14,191 bases of DNA from an uncultured Synechococcus sp. GTDB taxonomy: Bacteria; Cyanobacteriota; Cyanobacteriia; PCC-6307; Cyanobiaceae. The notes beneath the pieces were generated by a model. The model saw only the letters and a list, made by a program, of their open reading frames with translations, was not told the origin of the DNA and ran no database searches. The translations under genes were made by a program, and so were the position numbers. Numbering within the stretch: the stretch's first letter is position 1; each line of letters begins with the position of its first letter. This document shows positions 7,059 through 12,867 of the stretch, in pieces. The stretch is from contig CALGVO010000116.1 in the NCBI GenBank assembly GCA_937930135.1, positions 1-14,191 on the forward strand, read 5' to 3'.

Positions 7059-7067
7059 CCGCAGCCT

Positions 7068-7982
7068 TCAGAGTCCGTATAAACGGGCCTGCTCGAGCGC
7101 GGCGCGAATGATCAGTGCATGCCGTTGCACCAATGGCTCGAGTGCGTCGTATCCACCACCGATCACCGTCGCCACTGCAATGTTGCGGCGCAGGCAGGCG
7201 TCGAGGACGAGACGATCGCGATGCAGCAGTCCTTCATCGCTGAGTGCCAGGCGCCCGAGTCGGTCGTTTCTATGGGGATCGACGCCGGCGTTGTACAGCA
7301 CCAGATCGGGGCGGACGGTATCGAGCCGATCGGGAAGGCGATCGCCGATGGTGCTGAGGTAGATCGCATCGCCTGTGCCATCGGCCAGGGGCAGATCCAG
7401 GTCACTGCGGCCCTTGCGGAGCGGAAAGTTGCTCTGGGCATGCACCGAGAGGGTGAACACCCTGGGATCCGTCGCGAAACAGGCCGCGGTGCCGTCGCCC
7501 TGATGCACATCCAGATCCACCACCATCAGTCGCTTCACGGCCCCCTCGGCCAGCAGAACGGCGGCGGTCACAGCGCAGTCGTTGAAGATGCAGAAGCCGC
7601 TGCCATAGCCGGGATGGGCGTGATGGGTGCCTCCGGCCAGGTGGGAGGCGATGCCATGACGCAAGGCCAGCCGCGCCGTCAGCAGGGTGCCGCCCACCGC
7701 CAACCAGGTGCGTTGCACCAGGGCATGACTGTTCGGAAGCCCGATCCGGCGTTGTTCAGCCCGGCCGAGCTGCCCCAGGCTGAAGGCCTGGTGATAGGAG
7801 CGCTCATGAATGCGTTCGAGGTCGCGACGGGCGATGCTCACGGGCCGTCTGATCGCATCGGGCCTGATCCAGCCGCGCTCCAGCAGCAGGTCATGCAAGA
7901 GGCGGAATTTTGCCATCGGGAAGCGATGGCTGCTGGGCAGTGGAGCCGAGTAGCGCGGGTGGTAGACGATCGGCAGGGGCAC
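7068..7982 (-). CDS. Histone deacetylase-like (arginase/deacetylase fold) zinc hydrolase
   Basis: 304 residues from a GTG at 7982 (PLPIVYHPRYSAPLPSSHRF follows, the usual family start). The frame is open to 8057, giving 329 residues, but that would overlap the divergent gene at 8048; I prefer 7982. Bacterial members remove acetyl or related acyl groups from proteins, polyamines or small molecules using one zinc ion. Seen motifs (numbered from 7982): GGTHHAHPGYGSGFCIFND (117-135) with the active-site His-His pair at 120-121, VVDLDVHQGDGT (154-165) with zinc ligands D158 and H160, NAGVDPH (231-237) with ligand D235, and GGGY (275-278) with the catalytic Tyr278. All key residues are present, so it should be active. 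The natural substrate is not visible. It is a single gene, convergent with the small secreted protein. Confidence 0.9.
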   Translation of the reverse strand: MPLPIVYHPRYSAPLPSSHRFPMAKFRLLHDLLLERGWIRPDAIRRPVSIARRDLERIHERSYHQAFSLGQLGRAEQRRIGLPNSHALVQRTWLAVGGTLLTARLALRHGIASHLAGGTHHAHPGYGSGFCIFNDCAVTAAVLLAEGAVKRLMVVDLDVHQGDGTAACFATDPRVFTLSVHAQSNFPLRKGRSDLDLPLADGTGDAIYLSTIGDRLPDRLDTVRPDLVLYNAGVDPHRNDRLGRLALSDEGLLHRDRLVLDACLRRNIAVATVIGGGYDALEPLVQRHALIIRAALEQARLYGL

Positions 7983-8047
7983 CGGCGGCTCGGTCGAGGT
8001 GAAGGGTGTGCACCAGACTGCCCCGATCTCTCCGAAATCCGAGTGCG

Positions 8048-8299
8048 ATGGCGGCAACGCCTGATTTCAACAGTGCCGCCGAGAAGCGCGCCCGTTTCGG
8101 CAAGGTGTTTGCGCCACGGGTGGAGAAGCTGATCGAGGCTCTGCAGGCCGTAGCCAAGACGGCCAATCTCGAGATCTACGACTTCGATGATGCGTTGGTG
8201 CGTCGTCTGTTCATTGAGCTGGCGCGGCGCTTTCGCGCCACCGCCCACCGCTTCGGGATCGAGTTCGAGATCACCGTCGACGGTGAGGTGATCGACTGA
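8048..8299 (+). CDS. Conserved-looking 83-residue protein of unknown function
   Basis: I do not recognise this family. The ATG at 8048 gives 83 residues; the frame is open a little upstream (8006) but those codons overlap the divergent deacetylase leader. Residues 9-38 form a basic amphipathic helix (KRARFGKVFAPRVEKLIEAL), followed by a short acidic stretch (IYDFDD) and a second basic helix with RRLFIELARRFRATAHRF (52-69), ending in an acidic beta-like tail (EFEITVDGEVID). There is no signal peptide or membrane segment, so it is probably cytoplasmic. Codon use resembles its neighbours, and it sits 65 bp from the divergent deacetylase start and 74 bp before the next small gene on the same strand. 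Confidence 0.7.
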   Translation: MAATPDFNSAAEKRARFGKVFAPRVEKLIEALQAVAKTANLEIYDFDDALVRRLFIELARRFRATAHRFGIEFEITVDGEVID

Positions 8300-8373
8300 G
8301 GGTCGAGGTGGGCTGCGCCCCTTGCCGATGCGTCCCAGGTTGAGCCAGTCTTAAGACAATCGAAAGAACGGCC

Positions 8374-8550
8374 ATGAAAGCCGGACCCTCCTGTCCAATC
8401 CATCTGGGCACCCTGGATTCCCCCGATTACTGGACGGACAACGCTCTGGTGGCTGCGGTGCAACCCGCCAGCGAAGTGGAGTGGCGCCATTGGGCCACCT
8501 GGACCAGCGAACAGCAAGCCCGCCGCCGCACCCGTAACCTGCCCCGTTAA
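8374..8550 (+). CDS. 58-residue microprotein, unknown function
   Basis: An ATG at 8374 opens 58 codons ending in TAA at 8548-8550. A purine-rich GAAAGAACGG lies just upstream. The codons show the same strong G/C third-position preference as the neighbours. The product is Trp-rich (four Trp) and ends in a basic QQARRRTRNLPR; the middle has SPDYWTDNALVAAVQP and EWRHWATWTSEQQ. No membrane segment or signal is visible. The carboxypeptidase gene starts only 10 bp downstream, so the two are probably one transcript. I do not recognise the family. The opposite strand also stays open here (8351-9100), but that frame has no family features. Confidence 0.6.
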   Translation: MKAGPSCPIHLGTLDSPDYWTDNALVAAVQPASEVEWRHWATWTSEQQARRRTRNLPR

Positions 8551-8560
8551 AGGGCATGGC

Positions 8561-10108
8561 ATGGGCGCTGGAGACACGGCCTGGGAGCAACTGGGTCGCC
8601 ATCTGAGGGAGACCAACCTGCTCGGTTCGATTCAGAGCACGCTCTACTGGGATCAGAACACGCGCATGCCCAGCGGGGGAGCTGCCTGGCGTGGTGAGCA
8701 GCTGGCCTTGCTGGCGCGTCAGCTCCATGCCCGCCAGAGCGCTGTCTCCTATGCCGACCTGATTGCCGAAGCCCGGCAGGATTGGCGTGTCGCCATCGCG
8801 GCAGCGGGAGCTGTGGCCAGTCCCGATCTGGTGGCCCGTGGCCGCAATCTCGATCTGCTGGAGCAGGATCTGCGCCGCCAGCAGGCTCTCGATCCCGATC
8901 TGGTGAGTGCCCTGGCCACAGCCAAGGCGGAAGGCTACGACCGCTGGCAGCAGGCCAAGGCCAGCGCCGATTTCGCCCTGTTCGCGCCGGCTCTGGCCCG
9001 AATGGTCGTCTTGCGACAGGAGCAGGCGCGGCAGCTGGCGGAACCGCGGAGCTGCTGGGAGACCCTGGCCCAGCCCTTCGAGCCCGATCTCAGCCTGCAA
9101 CGGCTTCGGCAGCTGTTCGCGCCCCTGCGTCAGCGGCTACCTGAGCTTCTGGAGCAACTGCGAAGCGGCCCGAGGCCCACGTCCCTCAGCTGGGATCTGC
9201 CCGCGGCCACCCAGCAGCAGCTCTGTGATCAGTTGCTGGCGGAGTGGGGCCGGGATCCGGCGATCACCTGCGTGGCCGCATCCCCCCATCCCTTTTCAAT
9301 CACCCTTGGCCCCAGGGATTTCCGGATCACCACCCGGGTGGTGGCTGGTCAGCCCCTCTCCTGTTTCCTGGCCACGGCCCATGAATGGGGGCATTCGCTG
9401 TATGAGCAGGGGCTCCCCACCGCCAGTCATCAGTGGTTCGCCTGGCCCCTGGGGCAGGCCACGTCGATGGCCGTGCACGAGAGTCAGTCGCTGTTCTGGG
9501 AAAACCGGGTGGCCCGCAGTCTGCCCTTCGCCGAACGCTGGTGGCAGCGGTTCGCTGCGGCTGGTGCCCCGCTGGGCTCCGCCAGGGAGTTCTGGGGGGC
9601 GATGAATCCGATGGCGCCGGGCTGCAATCGCGTGGAGGCGGATGAACTCAGCTATGGCCTTCACATCCTGATCCGCACGGATCTGGAGCTGGCGCTGCTG
9701 GAGCAGGGGCTGGCGGTGGACGCTCTGCCGCAGGAATGGAACCGTCGCTACGGCGAGCTGCTTGGGGTCAAGCCCGCCGATGACGCCGAGGGTTGCCTCC
9801 AGGATGTGCACTGGAGCGAGGGCTTGTTCGGTTACTTCCCCTCCTATCTGCTCGGTCATCTGATCAGTGCCCAGCTCAGCGAGGCGATGACCGCGGCGAT
9901 CGGCGCCCCGGAAGACCATGTCGCCCGAGGCGATCTCAGCGGCATGCTCGCCTGGCTGCGCGAGCACGTGCATCCGATCGGCCGTGCCCTCAATGCGGAG
10001 CAGCTTGTGGAGCAGGTGAGTGGACGTCCCCTGTCGGCCGAGCCGTTTCTCGCCTATCTCGAGGCGAAGCTCAGCCGGTTGTCACCGGCGCTGTCAGGGA
10101 GCTGCTGA
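8561..10108 (+). CDS. M32-family metallocarboxypeptidase (carboxypeptidase Taq type)
   Basis: 515 residues, close to the usual 500-510 of the family. M32 enzymes are cytoplasmic zinc carboxypeptidases that remove C-terminal residues from peptides. The zinc site is HEWGH (274-278), followed by HESQSLFWENR (306-316), where Glu307 is the likely third ligand. Other family marks are LYWDQNTRMP near the N-terminus (28-37), CNRVEADELSYGLHI and GYFPSYLLGHL near the C-terminus. All expected catalytic residues are present. The ATG at 8561 has AAAGGG upstream; another ATG at 8556 is in a different frame. The gene follows the 58-residue ORF after 10 bp. No secretion signal is seen. Confidence 0.93.
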   Translation: MGAGDTAWEQLGRHLRETNLLGSIQSTLYWDQNTRMPSGGAAWRGEQLALLARQLHARQSAVSYADLIAEARQDWRVAIAAAGAVASPDLVARGRNLDLLEQDLRRQQALDPDLVSALATAKAEGYDRWQQAKASADFALFAPALARMVVLRQEQARQLAEPRSCWETLAQPFEPDLSLQRLRQLFAPLRQRLPELLEQLRSGPRPTSLSWDLPAATQQQLCDQLLAEWGRDPAITCVAASPHPFSITLGPRDFRITTRVVAGQPLSCFLATAHEWGHSLYEQGLPTASHQWFAWPLGQATSMAVHESQSLFWENRVARSLPFAERWWQRFAAAGAPLGSAREFWGAMNPMAPGCNRVEADELSYGLHILIRTDLELALLEQGLAVDALPQEWNRRYGELLGVKPADDAEGCLQDVHWSEGLFGYFPSYLLGHLISAQLSEAMTAAIGAPEDHVARGDLSGMLAWLREHVHPIGRALNAEQLVEQVSGRPLSAEPFLAYLEAKLSRLSPALSGSC

Positions 10109-10119
10109 TCAGAAGAAAA

Positions 10120-10133
10120 AGCGATGTGTCGCT
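10120..10133 (-). terminator. Short hairpin with U-tract on the minus strand
   Basis: AGCGA (10120-10124) pairs with TCGCT (10129-10133) around a 4-nt loop. Read on the minus strand the stem runs into TTTTTCTTCT. That is terminator-like, but the stem is only 5-6 bp and no minus-strand gene lies upstream, so it is either chance or the end of an antisense transcript. On the plus strand there is no T-tract, so it does not end the carboxypeptidase gene. Confidence 0.25.
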
Positions 10134-10186
10134 CCATACCCATCGGTTGGCGCCTAGCGGTGGGGAGTCCCATCGCCGGTTTGTCC

Positions 10187-10360
10187 ATGTCGATGAAACA
10201 ACTGGAGACCTTCCTCGCCAAGGCTCAGAGCAACGACACGATTCGTCGTGAGGTGGAGAGCTGCGGCACCGACACCATCTGTGTCGCCAAGGTGGCGCTC
10301 CGACACGGTCACAAGTTTTCTCCAGCGAACCTGACCCGCTGGCAGCGGGAGCACCAGTGA
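10187..10360 (+). CDS. Nif11-domain small protein without a precursor core
   Basis: 57 residues from the ATG at 10187. The frame is open to 10124, but the Nif11 pattern begins at MSMKQLETFLAKAQSNDTIR, so the later start is chosen; a Met three codons in (10193) is also possible. Nif11 domains are found in nitrogen-fixation clusters and as leader peptides of ribosomal peptide products in picocyanobacteria. Here the helix-rich domain fills nearly the whole protein: MSMKQLETFL, then REVESC, then VALRHGHKFSPANLTRWQRE. No Gly-Gly cleavage site and no Cys/Ser/Thr-rich core follow, and no lanthipeptide synthetase or peptidase-transporter gene is nearby, so I read it as a stand-alone Nif11 protein of unknown role. 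Two cysteines (26, 32) are present. It lies 78 bp after the carboxypeptidase gene. Confidence 0.75.
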   Translation: MSMKQLETFLAKAQSNDTIRREVESCGTDTICVAKVALRHGHKFSPANLTRWQREHQ

Positions 10361-10400
10361 TCGATCCGCGGCTCCGGCACGTTTTGTGTTTGAGCTGCGA

Positions 10401-10424
10401 CGGCAGCCACGGCGGTGGCTGCCG
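10401..10424. repeat. Perfect 10-bp inverted repeat between the Nif11 gene and the next ORF
   Basis: CGGCAGCCAC (10401-10410) and GTGGCTGCCG (10415-10424) are exact complements with a GGCG loop. It lies 40 bp past the Nif11 stop and 25 bp before the next possible start. No T-tract follows, so it may be a weak or Rho-assisted terminator, an mRNA stabiliser, or a structure affecting translation of the downstream small ORF. Confidence 0.6.
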
Positions 10425-10461
10425 GCCTTCTACAAGAGATGAGTCCCGCGTGAGACCTGGC

Positions 10462-10626
10462 ATGTCGCGATCCTTCAGCAGAGATCTGGCGCAGTCGTTG
10501 GCCCTGATGCTGCTGGAGTTGGATGCGGAATTGCAGGAGTTCGCTTTTCAGGTTGACGTGGCCGCTGTTGAACCCTGTGCAGCCCTGGCGATCCCTGAGC
10601 CTGAGTTGCTGCCGCCCCTGGGATGA
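10462..10626 (+). CDS. Small ORF coupled to the peroxiredoxin-like gene, unknown function
   Basis: 54 residues from the ATG at 10462; a GTG at 10450 would add four. The frame stays open back to a GTG at 10357 that overlaps the Nif11 stop, but that longer form reads through the inverted repeat and looks non-coding. The product has a leucine-rich helix (SFSRDLAQSLALMLLELDAE) and an acidic, proline-rich tail ending in PEPELLPPLG. Its stop overlaps the start of the next gene as ATGA, the usual sign of translational coupling and the main support for its being real. I do not recognise it. Confidence 0.45.
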   Translation: MSRSFSRDLAQSLALMLLELDAELQEFAFQVDVAAVEPCAALAIPEPELLPPLG

Positions 10627-11363
10627 CCGATCTGCAGCCGTTGCTGTCGCGCCTGGCATCGGTTCCTGGCATGCAGGCTGGGGCACCCCGACTCGTGCTC
10701 CTGCTCAGCCAGCTGGGCGACTTCGATTCGCTTGAATACGCCCAGGCGTTGGTGCCGGTTCTTCCCCAGCTTGACCGGGTCGGCATTCAGGTGCTGGCGA
10801 TCGCCATCGGCGATGGCGCCGGGGCCGATCGCTTCTGCGCTTTCACCGGCTTCCCTCGCGAACGGCTTCAGGTTGAGCCGGATGCCTCTCTGCATCGTGC
10901 CCTGGGGTGCTCTCCCGGTCTGCAGCTGCCAGGCGGCCCTTGGCCTGCGCTGTTCCTGATGTGCGCGGGCATCGGTTCACCCGGAACGCTGGCTGAGGTG
11001 GTGCGTGGTTACACCGGCGACCGCAGAGCACCGCAGTGTTTCGATGACGAGGCGGTGGTTGAAACCGGGGTGTTGCCAGCGTTTCCTGCGGCTCTCTTTC
11101 AACGGGCTGGCGGCCATGGCTTTCAGCGTCCGTTCGAATTGGCCACTGTGCGTTTGCGCAACATGAATGAGGTGCTGCGTCATTGGCGCACCTATGTGCC
11201 CGATGACCGTTTCATCACCCAACGGGGCGGAACGTTTCTGTTGGCTGCCGATGATTCCCCGCTCTACGTTCACCGGGACAGGGGGATCCTCGGCTTCTCG
11301 GCCACCATGCATCGGCCCCTGGCTTTCCTGGATCCCTGGTTGCAGGCTGATGCTGCAGCCTGA
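10623..11363 (+). CDS. AhpC/TSA (PRXL2/AAED1-like) peroxiredoxin-fold protein without peroxidatic Cys
   Basis: 246 residues, near the usual length of this thioredoxin-fold subgroup. After the first beta strand (LVLLLSQLGDF, 24-34) a peroxiredoxin would carry the peroxidatic cysteine; here the segment reads GDFDSLEYAQ and has none. Cysteines occur only at 72, 96, 114 and 139, away from that position. Other subgroup features remain: DRFCAFTGFPRE (69-80), CAGIGSPGTLAEVVRGY (114-130), and GGTFLLAADD plus HRDRGILGFS (202-225) near the end. So the fold is probably kept while peroxidase chemistry is lost or altered. The start overlaps the upstream small ORF (ATGA), and the flavin-binding-type gene follows one base after its stop, so these form one tight unit. 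A binding or thiol-independent role is inference. Confidence 0.8.
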   Translation: MTDLQPLLSRLASVPGMQAGAPRLVLLLSQLGDFDSLEYAQALVPVLPQLDRVGIQVLAIAIGDGAGADRFCAFTGFPRERLQVEPDASLHRALGCSPGLQLPGGPWPALFLMCAGIGSPGTLAEVVRGYTGDRRAPQCFDDEAVVETGVLPAFPAALFQRAGGHGFQRPFELATVRLRNMNEVLRHWRTYVPDDRFITQRGGTFLLAADDSPLYVHRDRGILGFSATMHRPLAFLDPWLQADAAA

Positions 11364-11364
11364 G

Positions 11365-11943
11365 ATGGCCGACGGGGCGCATGGGGCGTTACCTCCCTGG
11401 CGCCCTCTCCTGCGTGCCGCTCGGCAGCGAGAGGGTCGCGCCCCCGGCGGTGGTTGGCTGCAACTGGCGACGGTGTCCGCGGAGGGCTGTCCTCGGGTGA
11501 GGACGTTGGTGTTTCGCGGCTGGAGTGCGCAAGGGGAGCTGGAGTTGCTCACCGACGCGCGCAGTGAGAAGCCCAACGACCTTCGGCATCAGCCCAGGGT
11601 GGAACTGTGCTGGCTGTTTCGCAAAGCCCGCGAGCAATTTCGTCTGCGCGGCCTCGCCCGGGTCATCGATGGCGAGCAGGATCACGAGGCCCTTGAGCAG
11701 CACTGGCAGCGGCTCACGCCTCGGGGGCGTGCGGTCTGGGGCTGGCCCCAGCCAGGAGGGCCCTTCAAACCGGAGGGGCCCTGGCCTGACCAGATCCCTG
11801 ATGGTGTCCCCAGGCCGGACCTGCTCGCTTTGATCCGAGTGCAACTGGAGCGGGTGGAGCAGCTCGATCTCAAGCCCCACCCCCATCGTCGTCGCTGCTG
11901 GTTGCGGAATCAGGGTTGGCAGGAACAGCACCTCAACCCTTGA
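11365..11943 (+). CDS. Pyridoxamine 5'-phosphate oxidase-like FMN-binding protein (Alr4036 type)
   Basis: 192 residues from the ATG at 11365, one base after the upstream stop; an in-frame ATG at 11350 would overlap that gene by 14 bp and add five residues. The family has the split-barrel flavin-binding fold. Typical parts: LPPWRPLLRAARQREGR (9-25), WLQLATVSAEGCPRVRTLVF (31-50), LLTDARSEK (61-69), VELCWLFRKAREQFRLRG (79-96) and WPDQIPDGVP near the C-terminal third. These resemble the cyanobacterial Alr4036 branch rather than true PdxH, so the substrate is unknown; FMN reductase or F420-like chemistry is possible in the family. The gene ends 11 bp inside the convergent 159-residue gene. Confidence 0.85.
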   Translation: MADGAHGALPPWRPLLRAARQREGRAPGGGWLQLATVSAEGCPRVRTLVFRGWSAQGELELLTDARSEKPNDLRHQPRVELCWLFRKAREQFRLRGLARVIDGEQDHEALEQHWQRLTPRGRAVWGWPQPGGPFKPEGPWPDQIPDGVPRPDLLALIRVQLERVEQLDLKPHPHRRRCWLRNQGWQEQHLNP

Positions 11944-11945
11944 GG
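11931..11945. repeat. Inverted repeat holding both stop codons of a convergent pair
   Basis: CCTCAA (11931-11936) and TTGAGG (11940-11945) are perfect complements around CCC. The TGA in the right arm ends the plus-strand PNPOx-like gene; the TCA in the left arm is the stop of the minus-strand gene. With a 6-bp stem and no T-tract it is at best a weak bidirectional 3' end structure. Confidence 0.6.
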
Positions 11946-12412
11946 CTCCAGAGCGCCAATCCACCACCCCGACCGCGGGCGGCCAACCAGCCGGAGGGAT
12001 CACGCCGGATCAGGGCAAAAAAGGGCTGACGACGTGGCTCTGTTGTTGGGGTGAGTGGGCGCCGCAGCAGCGTTTGATTGCCGAGGGTCAGGGAGAGGCT
12101 GTCGAACTGAAAGCGCAACAGGGGCCGATGGCCATGGAGTTGAGCGACGCCTTGAAAACGAAGCTCCAGAGCTCCCAGATTCACCGCGTTGCTGATGGAG
12201 AGCGGTCCATCACCCGTCTCGCTCAGCTCAAGTCGAGCGTTGACAAGGCGCAGCACCCAGCTGGTGACAGCGCTGGCTTCCGTGCCGCTGCGAGACCAGA
12301 CACTCTGAAGGCGCCAGGATCCCTGCAGGTCGGTGCTTCTGAGACCAGTTCCTTCGCGGCGGACCTGTTGCTCAAGTTTGAGCAGATCACTGCTGCTGGG
12401 TGGAGGCATCAT
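11933..12412 (-). CDS. Unknown 159-residue protein, lipocalin-like/beta-rich
   Basis: 159 residues; two adjacent ATG codons at 12412 and 12409 begin it, directly after the hli stop with no gap. I do not recognise a named family. After a polar N-terminal helix (SSSDLLKLEQQVRREG) comes LQGSWRLQSVW (29-39), a G-x-W-x-L pattern seen at the start of lipocalin and plastid-lipid-associated (fibrillin) beta barrels; alternating hydrophobic strands follow, for example LRLVNARLEL, LELRFQGVAQL and LRFQFDSLSLTLG. The end FALIRRDPSGWLAARGRGGG looks conserved. No signal peptide is seen. A pigment- or lipid-binding role would fit its place after hli, but that is inference from weak similarity. Confidence 0.75.
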   Translation of the reverse strand: MMPPPSSSDLLKLEQQVRREGTGLRSTDLQGSWRLQSVWSRSGTEASAVTSWVLRLVNARLELSETGDGPLSISNAVNLGALELRFQGVAQLHGHRPLLRFQFDSLSLTLGNQTLLRRPLTPTTEPRRQPFFALIRRDPSGWLAARGRGGGLALWSLKG

Positions 12413-12634
12413 TCACCCGAGGCTGAGGTACCAGCGCAGCAGTGCCATCACCTGACCGGCCGGCCCCACTCCGCTGATCCATTCACCGATCAGGGCGGCG
12501 ATGAAGCCGAGCATGGCGACACGTCCATTGAGTCGCTCAACGCCGATCAGGGCGGAGGTGTTCCATGGCCGCCGGGTGGTGAGGCTCTCCCCGAAGCTCT
12601 CCAGCGGCTCGTAGAGGTAAGGATCAGGGGGCAT
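12413..12634 (-). CDS. hli: High-light-inducible protein (Hli/SCP, chlorophyll-binding family)
   Basis: 73 residues. Hli proteins are single-helix thylakoid members of the chlorophyll a/b-binding family that bind chlorophyll and carotenoid and protect photosystem assembly under light stress. The signature ERLNGRVAMLGF (33-44) matches ExxNGRxAMxGF exactly and is followed by a hydrophobic helix (IAALIGEWISG) and GPAGQV. The N-terminal 30 residues (PPDPYLYEPLESFGE...) are longer than in the shortest Hli forms. It lies 29 bp after the stop of a 41-residue membrane peptide gene and directly abuts the 159-residue gene, so the three probably form one operon. No clear promoter element was seen. Confidence 0.93.
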   Translation of the reverse strand: MPPDPYLYEPLESFGESLTTRRPWNTSALIGVERLNGRVAMLGFIAALIGEWISGVGPAGQVMALLRWYLSLG

Positions 12635-12663
12635 CGGAGCGAGGTCAGGTACTGGGAGCCTAT

Positions 12664-12789
12664 TCAGCCTTCGCTGGAGTTCGATCCGGCCTGGCTGATC
12701 TTCCAGAAGGCGAGGCTGGTGGCCGCAGCGCCGAAGCCGAGCATGAGGGTGAGCAGAGATTCTGTGGTCATGTCAATGGTGCGTTGCAT
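12664..12789 (-). CDS. 41-residue single-span membrane peptide upstream of hli
   Basis: An ATG at 12789 gives 41 residues ending in TGA at 12664-12666; an internal Met7 (12771) is an equally plausible start. After MQRTID the segment TESLLTLMLGFGAAATSLAF (9-28) is one hydrophobic helix, followed by WKISQAGSNSSEG. The size and single helix resemble small thylakoid subunits, and the next gene on the strand is hli, 29 bp away, which hints at a photosynthetic membrane location; this is inference. I do not recognise it as any known Psb, Psa, Pet or Ndh small subunit. The 78-bp divergent gap to the GNAT gene must hold its promoter, but I see no convincing -10/-35 pair. Confidence 0.62.
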   Translation of the reverse strand: MQRTIDMTTESLLTLMLGFGAAATSLAFWKISQAGSNSSEG

Positions 12790-12867
12790 TTCTTGACCAA
12801 TCTTGGCAGGTCGTGCGCCTGAGTGCGCGCATGCCTAAATGGGGTGATCGCGCTTGGTCGCCGTTGA

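Noticed and set aside
7119..8132. 337-codon open frame opposite the deacetylase gene
   Set aside because: No recognisable motif; it runs across the deacetylase catalytic codons and the start of the 83-residue gene.
8351..9100. 249-codon minus-strand frame over the 58-residue ORF and the start of the carboxypeptidase gene
   Set aside because: Gln/Gly/Leu-rich composition typical of a complement frame; no motif or ribosome binding site, and the plus strand has a clear M32 enzyme.
10187..10360. Lanthipeptide (prochlorosin-like) precursor
   Set aside because: The Nif11 domain is present but there is no Gly-Gly cleavage site, no core peptide and no modification enzyme in the window.
10377..10442. 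Short frame ending FELRRQPRRWLPAFYKR that might continue the Nif11 protein by frameshift
   Set aside because: It has no ATG, spans the inverted repeat, and the Nif11 protein already ends naturally; chance is the simpler reading.
12074..12796. 240-codon plus-strand frame opposite hli and its neighbours
   Set aside because: The minus strand carries an exact Hli signature; this frame lacks any motif.
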